This document shows positions 19,397 to 30,522 of a stretch of DNA of 64,000 nucleotides, piece after piece. The number at the start of each line of letters is the position of its first letter. Within the stretch, counting starts at the first letter, position 1. The DNA lies in contig NZ_JAKCNS010000042.1 of assembly GCF_021440345.1 (NCBI RefSeq), positions 1-64,000 of the forward strand, given 5' to 3'. The translations under genes and the position numbers were made by a program. The DNA is from Kluyvera intermedia (lineage in GTDB: Bacteria; Pseudomonadota; Gammaproteobacteria; Enterobacterales; Enterobacteriaceae). The notes under the pieces are model-generated. The model did no database searches. It was not told the DNA's origin and was given only the letters and a program-made list of their open reading frames with translations.

Positions 19397-21484
19397 ATGG
19401 TACCCTCAACATTTTCTCGTATGAAAGCCGCGCGCTGTCTGCCTGTTATCCTGGCTGCGCTGATTTTCGCAGGCTGCGGAACCCAGGCTCCCGATCAGAG
19501 TGCCGCCCAACTTCAGGGCGCGACGCAGGCTGACTCCGGCTTTTATCTGCAACAGATGCAGCAAAGCTCGAATGATAGCAAGACCAACTGGCAATTACTC
19601 GCCATTCGTGCACTGCTGAAAGAAGGAAAGAGCCAGCAGGCGCTGGAATTGTACAACCAGCTGCCGCAGGAGCTTAACGCTGCCCAACGTCAGGAGCAGT
19701 CGCTGCTGGCCGTTGAGGTGAAGCTGGCGCAGAAAGATTTTGCCGGTGCGCAGGCGCTACTGCAAAAGCTCAAGGCCGATGATTTCGACAGCGCTCTGCA
19801 AGCACGTTTCTGGCAAGACACCATCTCCGCCGAACAGGGCAAACCGTCGCTGACGTTGCTGCGAGCGCTAATCGCTCAGGCTCCGCTGCTGACTACCCAG
19901 CCAGCAAAACAGCAAAACAGCGATGCCACCTGGCAGGTGCTCTCCTCCATGACTCAGGCGCAGGCGAACGCGCTGGTGATCAATGCCGATGAGAATGAGC
20001 TACAAGGCTGGCTGGATCTGCAGCGCGTGTGGTTCGATAACCGCAACGATCCTGACATGATGAAGGCAGGGATCAAAGATTGGCAGACCCGCTACCCGCA
20101 AAACCCGGGGGCGAAAGTATTGCCATCACAGCTGGCCAACGTGCAGAGCTTTAAACCGGCTTCGGTCAATAAAATCGCCCTGCTGCTGCCATTAAGCGGC
20201 CAGGCGTCGGTCTTTGGCCGTACCATTCAAAAAGGCTTTGAAGCCGCGAAGAACGGTATCACGTCGGTCAGCGGCAGCGCGGTGCCGGAACAGGTTGCGC
20301 AGGCAGCCTCCACGGATGTCGTCAGCCCTTCGCAGGCTGAAGTTACCGATTTGACCAGCCCGCAGACCCAGGCCCCGGTTCAAACTCCAGCATCCGCAGC
20401 GCCGGTTCAGGCCGCAACCTCTGCACTGCCAGAAACCGCACCGGCGCCAGCCACATCCGCTCCAGCGCCAGCCGCACAGCCGCAGGCAGTTGCCAGCGTC
20501 GCAGCGAATCCATCGGCTGAGCTGAAAATTTATGACACCTCCACCCAGCCGCTGAACCAGATTCTGGCGCAGGCGCAGCAGGATGGCGTCAGCCTGGTGG
20601 TCGGCCCGCTGCTGAAAAATAACGTCGATGAGCTGCTGAAAAGCAACACCTCGCTGAACGTACTGGCGCTTAATCAGCCGGAAAACGTGAGCAATCACGC
20701 CAACATCTGCTACTTCGCGCTCTCGCCAGAAGATGAAGCCCGCGATGCTGCACGCCATATCCACGAACAGGGCAAACAATCTCCGCTGCTGCTGGTGCCG
20801 CGTAATACCCTCGGCGATCGCGTCACTCAGGCCTTTGCCGATGAGTGGCAGAAGCTGGGCGGCGGCACGGTGCTGCAGCAGAAATTCGGTTCGCTGTCTG
20901 AACTGCGCGGTGGCGTGAACGGCGGCTCCGGCATTGCGCTGTCGGGCACACCGGTTATCTCCAGCCAGTCGCAGCCACAGGGCGTGACCATTGGCGGCCT
21001 GACCATCCCACCAGCACCAACCGATGCGCAGATTAGCGGCAGCGGTAAAGTTGACGCCGCTTATATTCTGGCAACGCCGGAAGAAATTGCGTTTATCAAA
21101 CCGATGATTGCGATGCGTAACGGCAGCCAGAGCGGCTCCCTGCTATATGCAAGCTCACGCAGTGCCCAGGGTACCTCTGGCCCAGACTTCCGTCTGGAGA
21201 TGGAAGGTCTACAATACAGTGAAATTCCAATGCTGGCGGGCAGTAATCCTGCGCTGATGCAGCAGGCGCTGCGTGCGGTCAACAATGACTACTCGTTGGC
21301 GCGTCTGTATGCGATGGGCGTTGATGCCTGGGCGCTGGCCAACCATTTTGCCCAGATGCGCGGCATGCCGGGCTTCGAGCTCAATGGCAACACCGGCGAT
21401 CTCAGCGCCAACCCAGACTGCGTGATTAACAGGAAGTTATCATGGCTCAAATACCAACACGGACAGGTGGTCCCCGCCAGTTAA
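19397..21484 (+). CDS. lpoA: Outer-membrane lipoprotein activator of PBP1a, LpoA
   Basis: Outer-membrane lipoprotein that reaches through the periplasm to stimulate PBP1a transpeptidase activity. The signal peptide ends in the lipobox LIFAGC with lipidated Cys27. An N-terminal TPR-like region (~30-250) is followed by a periplasmic-binding-protein-like C-terminal region. That region is interrupted near 290-375 by a low-complexity Ala/Pro/Gln/Thr stretch, and by a Ser/Gly/Pro-rich insert near 515-545. Both places are also variable in E. coli. Length 695, against 678 in K-12, the difference being mostly in the low-complexity part. I use the ATG of MVPSTFSR; an upstream in-frame extension has no signal-peptide sense. 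Confidence 0.96.
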   Translation: MVPSTFSRMKAARCLPVILAALIFAGCGTQAPDQSAAQLQGATQADSGFYLQQMQQSSNDSKTNWQLLAIRALLKEGKSQQALELYNQLPQELNAAQRQEQSLLAVEVKLAQKDFAGAQALLQKLKADDFDSALQARFWQDTISAEQGKPSLTLLRALIAQAPLLTTQPAKQQNSDATWQVLSSMTQAQANALVINADENELQGWLDLQRVWFDNRNDPDMMKAGIKDWQTRYPQNPGAKVLPSQLANVQSFKPASVNKIALLLPLSGQASVFGRTIQKGFEAAKNGITSVSGSAVPEQVAQAASTDVVSPSQAEVTDLTSPQTQAPVQTPASAAPVQAATSALPETAPAPATSAPAPAAQPQAVASVAANPSAELKIYDTSTQPLNQILAQAQQDGVSLVVGPLLKNNVDELLKSNTSLNVLALNQPENVSNHANICYFALSPEDEARDAARHIHEQGKQSPLLLVPRNTLGDRVTQAFADEWQKLGGGTVLQQKFGSLSELRGGVNGGSGIALSGTPVISSQSQPQGVTIGGLTIPPAPTDAQISGSGKVDAAYILATPEEIAFIKPMIAMRNGSQSGSLLYASSRSAQGTSGPDFRLEMEGLQYSEIPMLAGSNPALMQQALRAVNNDYSLARLYAMGVDAWALANHFAQMRGMPGFELNGNTGDLSANPDCVINRKLSWLKYQHGQVVPAS

Positions 21485-21828
21485 CCACTAAACAGGTCGG
21501 CGACGCGGTGGAACTCCGCGCGCGTCGCTGGCTGGAAAAACAGGGGCTGAAGTTTATCGCCGCCAACGTGCATGAACGTAGCGGCGAGATTGACCTGATT
21601 ATGCATGACGCTACGGTAACGGTGTTTGTCGAAGTCCGTTACCGTTCGTCTGCGGCATACGGCGGCGCAGCCGCCAGTGTGACCCGCAGCAAACAACATA
21701 AATTATTACAGACTGCCCGCTTGTGGCTTGCCCGGCACAATGGGAGTTTTGATACTGTGGATTGCCGTTTCGATGTGTTAGCCTTCACGGGCAATGAGAT
21801 CGAATGGCTCCAGAACGCTTTTAGCTAA
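21442..21828 (+). CDS. yraN: UPF0102 endonuclease-fold protein YraN
   Basis: Small protein of the UPF0102 family with a predicted Holliday-junction-resolvase/restriction-endonuclease fold. The visible motif is GEIDLIM (near 49-55) followed by VFVEVRYR (near 63-70), matching the E-x-D...D/E-x-K-like PD-(D/E)xK pattern of the family. Biochemical role not established. 128 residues. Its start lies 43 bp inside lpoA in another frame, indicating coupling; diaA follows after 19 bp. Confidence 0.93.
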   Translation: MAQIPTRTGGPRQLTTKQVGDAVELRARRWLEKQGLKFIAANVHERSGEIDLIMHDATVTVFVEVRYRSSAAYGGAAASVTRSKQHKLLQTARLWLARHNGSFDTVDCRFDVLAFTGNEIEWLQNAFS

Positions 21829-21847
21829 CAGAATGTAAAGGGATATC

Positions 21848-22438
21848 GTGCTCGAAAGAATCAAAGTGTGCTTCACCGAAAGCATTCAAACCCAAATCGC
21901 CGCGGCGGAAGCGCTCCCGGACGCTATCTCCCGAGCAGCGATGACCCTGGTACAGTCACTGCTTAACGGCAACAAAATTCTCTGTTGTGGTAACGGTTCG
22001 TCCGCGGCCAACGCACAGCATTTTGCTGCCTGCATGATTAACCGCTTCGAAACCGAGCGTCCTGGTTTACCGGCGATTGCACTTAATAGTGATAATGTGG
22101 TCTTAACCGCGATAGCGAACGATCGCTTACACGATGAGATTTACGCCAAGCAGGTGCGCGCGCTGGGTCACGCCGGTGATGTGCTGCTGGCTATCTCAAC
22201 GCGGGGCAACAGTCGCGATATCGTCAAAGCGGTCGAAGCCGCCGTGACCCGTGATATGACCATCGTCGCCCTCACCGGCTATGACGGTGGTGAACTGGCG
22301 GGCCTGCTCGGGCAACAGGATGTCGAGATTCGTATTCCTTCGCACCGCAGCGCGCGTATCCAGGAGATGCACATGCTCACGGTTAACTGCCTATGCGATC
22401 TGATTGATAACACTCTTTTCCCACACCAGGACGACTAA
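21848..22438 (+). CDS. diaA: DnaA initiator-associating protein DiaA
   Basis: Homotetrameric SIS-domain protein that binds DnaA and promotes its ordered loading at oriC, keeping initiation timely. GmhA-like SIS fold with [16 protein letters not shown] near 46 and [14 protein letters not shown] near 119. 196 residues as in E. coli, GTG start. It sits in the lpoA-yraN-diaA-dolP cluster, 9 bp before dolP. Confidence 0.96.
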   Translation: MLERIKVCFTESIQTQIAAAEALPDAISRAAMTLVQSLLNGNKILCCGNGSSAANAQHFAACMINRFETERPGLPAIALNSDNVVLTAIANDRLHDEIYAKQVRALGHAGDVLLAISTRGNSRDIVKAVEAAVTRDMTIVALTGYDGGELAGLLGQQDVEIRIPSHRSARIQEMHMLTVNCLCDLIDNTLFPHQDD

Positions 22439-22447
22439 GGAGAATAA

Positions 22448-23023
22448 ATGAAGGCAATTTCGACCCTCGCAGTCCTTATTTCCGCATTGCTGCTTCAAGG
22501 ATGTATTGCAGCCGCCGTTGTTGGCACGGCCGCAGTCGGCACCAAAGCCGCCACTGACCCGCGTACCGTGGGAACTCAGGTAGATGACAGCACGCTGGAA
22601 GTTCGCGTAAACAGCGCCCTGTCGAAAGATGCACAGATTAAGAAAGAAGCTCGCATCAACGTGACCGCGTATCAGGGCAAAGTCCTGCTGACCGGTCAGG
22701 CGCCGGATCTTAGCCTCGCCGCTCGTGCGAAGCAGATAGCCGTCGGCGTTGATGGCACGACTGAAGTCTTCAATGAAGTTCGTCAAGGCCAGCCAATTAG
22801 CCTCGGCACATCGTCCTCCGATACGTGGATTACCACCAAAGTTCGCTCTCAGTTGCTGACGACCGACCAGGTGAAATCCTCAAACGTGAAGGTCACGACG
22901 GAGAACGGCGAAGTCTTCCTGATGGGTCTGGTCACCGACCGTGAAGGTAAAGCCGCAGCCGACATCGCCAGCCGCGTGAGCGGCGTGAAGCGCGTCACCA
23001 CCGCGTTTACCTACATTCAGTAA
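22448..23023 (+). CDS. dolP: Outer-membrane BON-domain lipoprotein DolP (YraP)
   Basis: Division- and outer-membrane-integrity lipoprotein that binds anionic phospholipid at the septum and supports the envelope barrier and BAM function. Signal peptide with lipobox LLLQGC, Cys19. Two BON domains at about 45-115 and 120-190, with the repeated VTAYQGKVLLTG and VTTENGEVFLMG strands. 191 residues as in E. coli. In E. coli it is under sigma-E; I did not find a clear sigma-E promoter here. Confidence 0.96.
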   Translation: MKAISTLAVLISALLLQGCIAAAVVGTAAVGTKAATDPRTVGTQVDDSTLEVRVNSALSKDAQIKKEARINVTAYQGKVLLTGQAPDLSLAARAKQIAVGVDGTTEVFNEVRQGQPISLGTSSSDTWITTKVRSQLLTTDQVKSSNVKVTTENGEVFLMGLVTDREGKAAADIASRVSGVKRVTTAFTYIQ

Positions 23024-23030
23024 TCATGCT

Positions 23031-23053
23031 GCCCGGCAGATTCACTGCCGGGC
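23031..23053 (+). terminator. Hairpin between dolP and yraR
   Basis: GCCCGGCAG-ATTCA-CTGCCGGGC is a perfect 9-bp G+C-rich stem 8 bp after the dolP stop. It overlaps the yraR stop codon. The tail CATTTCT is poor in T, so termination may be partial. Confidence 0.55.
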
Positions 23054-23680
23054 CATTTCTCTAAGCTGGCTCGACGACAGTATCGTCACCGGTGCGCTTG
23101 CCGGATGCTTTGCCATTCTCAGCATCGCTTTCGCCACATCTTCCGCTTGAATCGACTTCCAGTTCCCCGGCAACAGGCTAAACAGCGGAGCCAGCAGCTG
23201 TTCATTGAGTCGTGGCAAACGGCGATCGCCCAGCAGCATGGAAGGTCGCGCCAGCGTCAACTTCGTCCAGCCTTGCGCGATCAGCGCCGCCTCCGCTTGC
23301 CCTTTGACGCGATTGTAAAAGAATGGCGATTGGGTGTTGGCGCCCATCGCGCTGACCACCAGCATCTGCTGCGCGCCGAGACGTAAACCGGTTAATCCGG
23401 TTTCCACCACCAGATCGTAGTCGACGTGAGTGAACGCTGACTTCGAGCCCGCCTCGCTCTGCGTGGTGCCCAAACAGCAAAAAACGGTATCAACAGGGGT
23501 ATTCACTTCCGCCAGCGCCTGGCGCAGGTCGGTGTCATGTGGATTGCCAATACCGAAGGCGTGCTCCAGCGGACGGCGTGTGGGGGCGATGATTGATTCG
23601 ACCTGCGACTCGCGGCGCAGCATGTTGAGTAAGTGCCCACCAACCAGACCGGTGGCGCCGGTAATCAGTACATGGTGCAT
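23042..23680 (-). CDS. yraR: NAD(P)-binding Rossmann protein YraR
   Basis: Atypical short-chain dehydrogenase (NmrA/NAD(P)-binding family) of unknown substrate. N-terminal nucleotide-binding motif [16 protein letters not shown], then FCCLGTT near 69, an SAMGA segment near 112, and [11 protein letters not shown] near 120 with a possible Tyr/Lys pair. 212 residues, against 211 in E. coli. Convergent with dolP. In E. coli yhbO lies close by; here the cus locus follows beyond a REP element. Confidence 0.92.
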   Translation of the reverse strand: MHHVLITGATGLVGGHLLNMLRRESQVESIIAPTRRPLEHAFGIGNPHDTDLRQALAEVNTPVDTVFCCLGTTQSEAGSKSAFTHVDYDLVVETGLTGLRLGAQQMLVVSAMGANTQSPFFYNRVKGQAEAALIAQGWTKLTLARPSMLLGDRRLPRLNEQLLAPLFSLLPGNWKSIQAEDVAKAMLRMAKHPASAPVTILSSSQLREMARQ

Positions 23681-23711
23681 AAGGGTCTCCGTAATTCCCC
23701 GACGTTGCTAC

Positions 23712-23826
23712 GCCCGATGGAATCACCGGGCGGCTTCAGCGTGTAGGCCGGATAACGCATCTACGCGACCATCCGACAAGATGCCGCATCATACCTGACG
23801 GCTCGACGCTTACCAGGCCTACAGCG
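23712..23826. repeat. REP/BIME-type repeat cluster
   Basis: Several degenerate REP arms (GTAGGCCGGATAACGCATCTACGCG, then ...TACCAGGCCTACAGCG inverted) fill the gap between yraR and cusA. It marks the left border of the cus insertion relative to E. coli. Confidence 0.6.
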
Positions 23827-23852
23827 TTGACTCGGTCAGGAGTCTGCTGGAT

Positions 23853-26800
23853 TTATCCATTACGTCTGTGCCGATATAACCCAATCAACTTATAAGCGGC
23901 AGGAATAATAAACAACGATAGCAGCGGCGCGGTGATCATGCCGCCAATCATTGGCGCGGCAATCCGGCTCATCACCTCAGAACCCGCTCCGGTTCCCCAT
24001 AGAATAGGCAACAGACCGGCAATAATCACGGCGACGGTCATCGCCTTGGGACGTACGCGCAGCACCGCACCGTGATACAGCGCATCATCCAGGCGTTCCT
24101 CACTAAAGGTTTGCGGGTTTTGCAGCGCTGGATCGGCCTCGATAGCGTGGCGTAAATACATCAGCATCACCACCCCAAACTCGGCCGCGACCCCGGCTAG
24201 CGCAATAAACCCAGTACCGGTTGCTACCGACATATGGAACCCTTGCCAGTAGAGGAACCAGATTCCCCCGACCAGCGCAAACGGCAGGCTCATCAGAATC
24301 AGCAGCGCCTCTTCTACCCGGCGGAACGCCAGATACAGCAGGACGAAGATAATCATCACCGTCATCGGTACCATCAGCTTAAGCTTTTTGTTCGCGTGTT
24401 CCAGTAGCTCAAACTGACCGGAGAACGCCACGCTGGTACCAGGTTTTAGGGTGACGCTACGGCTGATTGCCGCCTGCAGGTCATGCACCACCGAGACCAT
24501 ATCGCGGTCGCGCGCATCGATATAAATCCAACTCGCCGGGCGGGCATTTTCGGTTTTCAGCATCGTCGGGCCAGAGACCACTTTCACCTGCGCTACATCA
24601 CCCAACGTAATTTGCTGTTTGCCGGGGGTGAGAATTGGCAGCTGGCGCAGCGCCGTTGGGCCGTCGCGGAACCCCTGCGGATAGCGGATATTAATCGGGT
24701 ATCGCGCCACGCCCTCCACGGTTTCCCCGATCGTTGCGCCACCAATGGCTGACGAGACAAACAGCTGCACATCACCCACGGTCATCCCGTAGCGGGCGGC
24801 TTTTTGTCGGTCGATATCCACATCGATATAGCGCCCACCTTCCAGCCGCTCTGCCAGCGCAGAGACGACGCCGGGCACCGTTTTTGCCACCGTTTCAATG
24901 TGCTGCGCGGTGTCATCAATATCGGCAAGTGAAGTGCCCGATACCTTGATGCCGATGGGGCTCTTAATGCCGGTGGAGAGCATATCGATACGGTTACGGA
25001 TTGGCGGCACCCACAGGTTCGCCAGCCCCGGCAAACGCACGGTGGCGTCAAGCTCGTCGATAATTTTGTCGAGGGTCATTCCCGGCCGCCACTGATCCTG
25101 CGGCTTAAGCTGGATCGTGGTTTCAATCATCTCCAACGGCGCGGAGTCGGTTGCCGTCTCCGCCTTGCCGGATTTACCGAATACCGAGGCCACTTCCGGC
25201 ACCGTTTTAATCAGCTTATCGGTTTGTTGCAGCAGTACCGCCGCCTGCCCCGGCGAGATCCCCGGCAGAGTAGAGGGCATGTACAGCAAATCACCTTCGT
25301 TGATTTTCGGCAAAAATTCACCGCCAACCTTGCTAAGCGGCCACAGCACGGTAAACATCGATAGCAGCGCCACCAGCAGCGTCAGCTTCGGCCAGCGCAG
25401 CACTTTCAGCAGTAACGGGTGGTAAATCGCAATCAGAAAACGGTTCAGCGGATTACTCGCCTCCGCCGGGATTTTCCCTTTAATCCAAAAGCCCATCAGA
25501 ATTGGGATCACCACAATCGCCAGCGCCGCCGCCCCAGCCATGGCGTAGGTTTTGGTAAAGGCCAGCGGGCCAAACAGCCGCCCTTCCTGCCCTTCAAGGG
25601 TGAAGATCGGGATAAACGACAGGGTGATAATCAGCAGGCTGATAAACAGCGCCGGCCCCACTTCCACCGCGGCGTCGGTTATCTCCCGCCAGCGGGTGCC
25701 GTTGTCCATCGGCTGTCCGGGATGCGCCTCCTGCCAGTGTTCCAGCCGTTTGTGGGCGTTCTCGATCATGACGATCGCCGCATCTACCATCGCCCCTACG
25801 GCGATGGCGATCCCACCCAGCGACATAATATTGGCGTTCAATCCCTGGAAGTGCATGACGATAAAGGCAATGCACAGCCCCAGCGGCAGCGAGACAATCG
25901 CCACCAGCGCTGAACGCAGGTGCCAGAGAAACAGCGCGCAGACCACCGCTACCACGATGAATTCTTCAATCAGCTTCGAGCGTAGATTGTCGATAGCCCG
26001 GTCGATAAGCTGGCTTCGGTCGTAGGTGGTCACCACCTCCACGCCCGCTGGCAGGCTTTTTTGCAGCGATGCCAGCTTCTCTTTGACCGCCGTAATCACT
26101 TCACGGGCATTTTTACCGGAACGCAGCAAGACCACGCCGCCGGCCACTTCGCCCTCACCGTTAAACTCGGCAATCCCACGGCGCATTTCCGGGCCAATCT
26201 GCACCCGAGCCACGTCCTTCAGGTAGACCGGTACGCCGTTTTCTCCGGCCTTCAGGACGATATGGTTAAAATCTTCGAGACTTTTGAGATAGCCGGTGGC
26301 GCGGACCATGTATTCCGCCTCCGCCATCTCCACGGAGGAGCCGCCCGCCTCCTGGTTCGAAGAGGTGAGCGCCTGTTTAACCTCGCTTAAGCTGATGCCA
26401 TACTGGGCGAGCTTCAGCGGATCAACCTGCACCTGATACTGCTTCACTACCCCGCCCACCGAGGCCACTTCTGCCACATTAGGGATCGTTTTAAGCTCGT
26501 ACTTCAGGAACCAATCCTGCAATGAACGCAGTTCTGCCAGGTCGTGTTTGCCGCTTTTGTCCACCAGCGCATATTCAAAAATCCAGCCCACGCCGGTGGC
26601 GTCCGGGCCAATTTCCGAACTGACGCCCTGCGGAAGTTTGCCCTGCACCTGGTTTAAGTACTCCAGCACGCGCGAACGCGCCCAGTACAGATCGGTACCG
26701 TCTTCAAAAATGACGTAGACATAGGAGTCACCAAACTGCGAGAAGCCGCGTACCGTTTTGGCGCCCGGCACCGAGAGCATGGTGGTGGTCAGCGGATAGG

Positions 26801-26996
26801 TGACCTGGTTTTCCACAATCTGCGGCGCCTGTCCTGGGTAGCTGGTTTTGACGATCACCTGCACATCGGAGAGATCCGGTAGTGCATCGACCGGCGTATT
26901 CACAATCGTCCAGCCGCCCCACAGGCTTAGAAACAGCACGCCCATCATCACCAGGAAGCGGTTAGCGACCGAGCGCCGAATAATCCATTCAATCAT
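23853..26996 (-). CDS. cusA: Cu(I)/Ag(I) efflux RND pump CusA
   Basis: Inner-membrane heavy-metal RND transporter that uses the proton gradient to export Cu(I)/Ag(I) through CusB and CusC. 1047 residues, the E. coli length. About 12 TM helices with two large periplasmic loops. TM4 region [20 protein letters not shown] carries the proton-relay Asp, and the Met-pair residues expected in the periplasmic cleft and channel lie in methionine-bearing stretches (for example [17 protein letters not shown] near 670). Start chosen at MIEWIIRRS, with AAGGAG 6 bases upstream. Last gene of cusCFBA. Confidence 0.97.
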   Translation of the reverse strand: MIEWIIRRSVANRFLVMMGVLFLSLWGGWTIVNTPVDALPDLSDVQVIVKTSYPGQAPQIVENQVTYPLTTTMLSVPGAKTVRGFSQFGDSYVYVIFEDGTDLYWARSRVLEYLNQVQGKLPQGVSSEIGPDATGVGWIFEYALVDKSGKHDLAELRSLQDWFLKYELKTIPNVAEVASVGGVVKQYQVQVDPLKLAQYGISLSEVKQALTSSNQEAGGSSVEMAEAEYMVRATGYLKSLEDFNHIVLKAGENGVPVYLKDVARVQIGPEMRRGIAEFNGEGEVAGGVVLLRSGKNAREVITAVKEKLASLQKSLPAGVEVVTTYDRSQLIDRAIDNLRSKLIEEFIVVAVVCALFLWHLRSALVAIVSLPLGLCIAFIVMHFQGLNANIMSLGGIAIAVGAMVDAAIVMIENAHKRLEHWQEAHPGQPMDNGTRWREITDAAVEVGPALFISLLIITLSFIPIFTLEGQEGRLFGPLAFTKTYAMAGAAALAIVVIPILMGFWIKGKIPAEASNPLNRFLIAIYHPLLLKVLRWPKLTLLVALLSMFTVLWPLSKVGGEFLPKINEGDLLYMPSTLPGISPGQAAVLLQQTDKLIKTVPEVASVFGKSGKAETATDSAPLEMIETTIQLKPQDQWRPGMTLDKIIDELDATVRLPGLANLWVPPIRNRIDMLSTGIKSPIGIKVSGTSLADIDDTAQHIETVAKTVPGVVSALAERLEGGRYIDVDIDRQKAARYGMTVGDVQLFVSSAIGGATIGETVEGVARYPINIRYPQGFRDGPTALRQLPILTPGKQQITLGDVAQVKVVSGPTMLKTENARPASWIYIDARDRDMVSVVHDLQAAISRSVTLKPGTSVAFSGQFELLEHANKKLKLMVPMTVMIIFVLLYLAFRRVEEALLILMSLPFALVGGIWFLYWQGFHMSVATGTGFIALAGVAAEFGVVMLMYLRHAIEADPALQNPQTFSEERLDDALYHGAVLRVRPKAMTVAVIIAGLLPILWGTGAGSEVMSRIAAPMIGGMITAPLLSLFIIPAAYKLIGLYRHRRNG

Positions 26997-27006
26997 CGCC
27001 GTCTCC

Positions 27007-28248
27007 TTAATGCCCGGCATGGGCGTCGGCGGTATGCCGCATCCGGTCCAACGCGCCGCTAATATTGGCTTCAGAATCAATCAGGAACAGGCCGTTAACC
27101 ACGATGGACTCTCCCACCGAAAGACCGGCAGCAATGCCCGTCTTATCGCCGGACTCGTGCAGCACCTGTATTTTCTTCGGCACAAATTCGCCGTTGCTGT
27201 CCACCGCGATCACCCGCTGTTCATCGCCGGTGTCAATCACCGCCTGTGACGGGATCAGCAGCATTTCGTCGCTCTGCGCGTTGAGCTTCAGGTAGGCGTT
27301 CATCCCGGGTTTTAGCAACTCGTCGGGGTTATTGACCTGTAGGCGAACCTGTAATGTGCGGGTGGCCGGATCGACGCTCGGCAGAATAGACGTTTTCTGG
27401 ATCGGGAAAGATTTGCCCGGATAAGCCGGAATAGAGACCGTAAACTGAGAGGAATCCTTGAGCAGCCAGGCAATCGACTCCGGCACCGCCGCGCTGATCC
27501 ACACCGGATCCATGCCCTGAATTTGCGCCACCACGTTATCTTTGGCGATATTCATTCCACTTTTCAGGCTGAACGCGGTGAGTACGCCGTCAATCGGCGC
27601 GGTGAGGGTAAACTGTGTCTGCACGCGGCGCGTAGTGCGCATCCGCTGGATATCCGCTTCCGGCATCCCCGCCAGCCGCAGGCGTTCAAGCACGCCTTCC
27701 AGCTGAATTGCCGTACCGCCGGAGTTAGCCAGCAGCAGATATTCGCTCTGCGCTTCAACCCATGAAGGAATGGTCACCGTCACCAGCGGCGTCCCCTTAC
27801 GCACCTTATCGCCCACCGTCAGCGGGTAAACCTTATCGATAAACCCTTCGGCGCGCGCCTGCACAATCACGAACTGATATTCGTTATAGCTGACGTTCGC
27901 TGGAAGGGTTTGGGCATAGTCGAGCCGCCCCTTGCTCACCGTGGCGGTACGCAGCCCCAGATTGTGCACCTGCGTCGGGTCAATACGCACGCCGCTCGAC
28001 TGCGTATCGCCGCCTTCATCGGCGTATTTCGCCACCAGGTCCATGTCCATAAACGGCGATTTGCCGGGCTTTTCAAAGCGCACATCCGGCTTCATCGGAT
28101 CGTACCAGTACAGCACCTTGCGTTCAGCCGGTGCGGACTCAGCCTTAGCTGAGGGCGCAATAAAGTGGCTAATGGCGGCCATCGACAGCCCGCCAATGAT
28201 CAGGCTACCGACGATCGCCGCCGTATATTTTAATTTGGCTGTCGTCAT
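27007..28248 (-). CDS. cusB: Cu(I)/Ag(I) efflux membrane-fusion adaptor CusB
   Basis: Periplasmic adaptor linking CusA and CusC that also receives metal from CusF. N-terminal uncleaved anchor (residues ~8-30), then YWYDPM and [11 protein letters not shown] near 49-70, which hold the methionines that bind Cu(I)/Ag(I). Lipoyl, alpha-hairpin and beta-barrel domains follow; the GMNAYLKLN strand near 325 is in the last. 413 residues, against 407 in E. coli. Ends 10 bp before cusA. Confidence 0.96.
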   Translation of the reverse strand: MTTAKLKYTAAIVGSLIIGGLSMAAISHFIAPSAKAESAPAERKVLYWYDPMKPDVRFEKPGKSPFMDMDLVAKYADEGGDTQSSGVRIDPTQVHNLGLRTATVSKGRLDYAQTLPANVSYNEYQFVIVQARAEGFIDKVYPLTVGDKVRKGTPLVTVTIPSWVEAQSEYLLLANSGGTAIQLEGVLERLRLAGMPEADIQRMRTTRRVQTQFTLTAPIDGVLTAFSLKSGMNIAKDNVVAQIQGMDPVWISAAVPESIAWLLKDSSQFTVSIPAYPGKSFPIQKTSILPSVDPATRTLQVRLQVNNPDELLKPGMNAYLKLNAQSDEMLLIPSQAVIDTGDEQRVIAVDSNGEFVPKKIQVLHESGDKTGIAAGLSVGESIVVNGLFLIDSEANISGALDRMRHTADAHAGH

Positions 28249-28253
28249 GGTGA

Positions 28254-28598
28254 TTACAGCGCCTTGATGTCCTGGAGGAGGGAAAGATTGCCCTGCTGAA
28301 CGAAGCTGAAGTTAACCTGCTCACCTTCTTTGAGCTGTTTAATCGCCTCGGTCGGCTCACTAAAGGTGAAGCGCATCGTCATCGCGGGCCAGCCAATCGC
28401 GGGGATCGCCTGATGATCGATGGTTATCTTCTTCGCATCCATATCAATGAGTTTGACGATGCCAGTGCCCTCAATCACCTGCGCTTTCGCGCTCATGTCC
28501 ATCATCTGCATATGGCCGTCATGCTGCATTTCTGCGGCCTGTACGTTCAGCGCCAGCATCATAAAAACGCCGCCAACCAGAGTAGTTAATTTACGCAT
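28254..28598 (-). CDS. cusF: Periplasmic Cu(I)/Ag(I) chaperone CusF
   Basis: Soluble periplasmic metallochaperone delivering Cu(I)/Ag(I) to CusB. Signal peptide of ~22 residues (cleavage near VQAA-E). OB-fold domain with the metal site His62, Trp70, Met73, Met75 (HQAIPAIGWPAMTM), which gives the Trp-capped copper site of E. coli CusF. The mature N-terminus EMQHDGHMQMMDM (23-35) has five Met and two His, richer in Met than the His-rich tail of E. coli CusF. 114 residues. Lies 5 bp before cusB. Confidence 0.95.
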   Translation of the reverse strand: MRKLTTLVGGVFMMLALNVQAAEMQHDGHMQMMDMSAKAQVIEGTGIVKLIDMDAKKITIDHQAIPAIGWPAMTMRFTFSEPTEAIKQLKEGEQVNFSFVQQGNLSLLQDIKAL

Positions 28599-28622
28599 CG
28601 CTTAAGACTCCTGAATAAAAAG

Positions 28623-30008
28623 TTAGGCTTTCCAGCCGCCGCCAAGGGCGCTGAACAGATTGATTTCGTTAACCTGCTGGGAATAAATCAGATCGAGGAT
28701 CGCTTGCCGGGTAGCAAACAGTGAACGCTCGGCGTCCAGTACTTCGATATAGCTCACCGCCCCGCTGGCATAGAGCGCGCGGGCGCGTTGCAGAGTAATT
28801 TGCAGCGAGGCTAAATAGCGCTGCTGGGCCACCAGTTGCGCCTGAATGCTGTCGCGCAGCGAGAGCGTGTCGGCCACCGCTTTAAACGCCGCCTGAATTT
28901 TTTGCTCGTAGTTCACCACCGCCTGGCGCTGCTTCACGTTCGCCAGCGCGAGGTTGGCTTCGTTACGCCCGGCGTTAAAAATGGGCAGGTCAATCTTCGG
29001 CACGAAGTTCCACATGCCGCTGGCGGCGTTAAACAGGCTGGAGAGCGTTGAGCTGCTGCTCGAGACGCCGCTGGTCAGGGTAATCGATGGGAAAAATGCC
29101 GCTCGCGCCACGCCGATATTGGCATCCGCCGCGCGGAGCTGATGCTCTGCTTCCATAATGTCCGGACGCTGAAGCAGAATGGTGGAAGGCAGATTCGCTG
29201 GCAGCGGCAGCGGGTTGACCGCTGCGGCCGACTGCGTGGAGTCGGCAATCGTTGTGCTATAGACGCCCAGTAGCTGTTGAAGCGTATGGTTGGCCTGCGC
29301 CAGTTCGCCTTCGCGCTGAGCGATATCGGCGCGGGTGCTTTCAATCACCCCGCGCGCCTGTTCCAGCGCCAGCACGTTGGTGCTGCCGGTCACCAGCTGC
29401 TGTTCCACAAAAGCGTAAGACTGCTGGTAGTTTTTCAGCGTCTCTTTGGCAATCACCACCTGGGCGCTCAGACGGCGCTGGTTGAAATAGGCCTGGGAGA
29501 CGTTGGTCACCACCACGATTTGCGCCGCGCGCTGCGCCGCCTGGCTGGCGGAGAAGTTCTGCCTGTCGGCCTCACTCATGTTTTTCAGCTTGCCGAAAAA
29601 GTCGAGCTCGTAGCTGAGATTCAGCCCCACATTGTAATTTTTGGTGGTGGCGTTCTGCCCCTGGAGATCGCCCTCATAGCTTGCACCAGAAGTGCCATTG
29701 AGCTGCGGATAGCGCCCGGCGTCGGTCACGTTATACTGCGCGCGCGCGGCTTCCACATTCAGCACCGCCATACGCAGGTCACGGTTGTTACGCAGCGCGA
29801 CGTCAATCAAGCGCCTGGCCTGCGGGTCAGCGAAAAAGGTTTGCCAGCCGGTCTCTTGCCATTGGCTGCCGGTCGGCACCAGCGCCCCCCGGGAGAGCGA
29901 AAACTGTTCCGGAACGACCTTTTCGGGCGGCCGATAGTCCGGCGCCAGCGAAGTGCAGCCGGCCAGAATAAACGCCATCATCAGCGTCAGCGGTTTTAGA
30001 GTAAGCAT
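28623..30008 (-). CDS. cusC: Cu(I)/Ag(I) efflux outer-membrane channel CusC
   Basis: TolC-like outer-membrane lipoprotein forming the exit duct of CusCBA. Lipobox ILAGC gives Cys18. Two OEP repeats span about 60-260 and 265-460, with long heptad-like helices such as ALRNNRDLRMAVLNVEAARAQ trimmed to the first repeat near 85. 461 residues, close to E. coli CusC (457). First gene of cusCFBA, with a CusR box 84 bp upstream. Confidence 0.96.
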   Translation of the reverse strand: MLTLKPLTLMMAFILAGCTSLAPDYRPPEKVVPEQFSLSRGALVPTGSQWQETGWQTFFADPQARRLIDVALRNNRDLRMAVLNVEAARAQYNVTDAGRYPQLNGTSGASYEGDLQGQNATTKNYNVGLNLSYELDFFGKLKNMSEADRQNFSASQAAQRAAQIVVVTNVSQAYFNQRRLSAQVVIAKETLKNYQQSYAFVEQQLVTGSTNVLALEQARGVIESTRADIAQREGELAQANHTLQQLLGVYSTTIADSTQSAAAVNPLPLPANLPSTILLQRPDIMEAEHQLRAADANIGVARAAFFPSITLTSGVSSSSSTLSSLFNAASGMWNFVPKIDLPIFNAGRNEANLALANVKQRQAVVNYEQKIQAAFKAVADTLSLRDSIQAQLVAQQRYLASLQITLQRARALYASGAVSYIEVLDAERSLFATRQAILDLIYSQQVNEINLFSALGGGWKA

Positions 30009-30091
30009 GTCACGTCCTGTTCAGCCAAATCAGCAGGGGCTGGTAATGTGCATACCTTACGGGAGTGACTCTGTTTGCTCGGTGACAGGAT

Positions 30092-30109
30092 AATGACAAA
30101 GTTGTCATT
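30092..30109 (-). promoter_or_regulatory. CusR box upstream of cusC
   Basis: AATGACAA-AG-TTGTCATT is a perfect 8-bp inverted repeat around AG. It is identical to the core of the E. coli CusR box (AATGACAANNTTGTCATT). It is the only copy I find in the gap, 84 bp from cusC and about 1.8 kb from cusR. Confidence 0.9.
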
Positions 30110-30522
30110 TAAGGCGCAGAGGGAAATTCGGCTGTGATCGCGTTGGCGAAAAATAGCGCTAATGAAAGACCCGGCTTTATTTCATCGGTAAAAAGACAAT
30201 TATTTAATTCCAAATATTCGACGCCATCACACTCTATGATGAAAATAATAATCAGCTCACACTTTCACGACCATTCGGGTCGATAAAAGAATAAAACCAA
30301 AAATACAAAAACCAATAATTTCATACAGATAAAAATAACCCGTTAATTACAGCCTATTTTTACTGTGAAACTCGCCACACAACGGCACAATATCGACGCC
30401 GTGCCAATATTAAAACATTGTTTCACCCTAAGCCCCCTTCTATCATCATTTTGCTTCACCTTTTCACCCATCCTTACCTCTGTTCAGGGATAGATAGTCT
30501 CGCCCGTCAACCGGAGTCAAAA
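30110..30522. promoter_or_regulatory. A+T-rich upstream region of the solute-binding gene, with CRP-like site
   Basis: A 413-bp spacer, strongly A+T-rich in 30190-30420. A CRP-like palindrome TGTGA-N6-CCACA lies at 30364-30379, about 145 bp before the solute-binding-protein ATG. An in-frame TTG at 30418 would lengthen that protein but gives no signal peptide and no ribosome site. No small gene seen. Confidence 0.5.
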
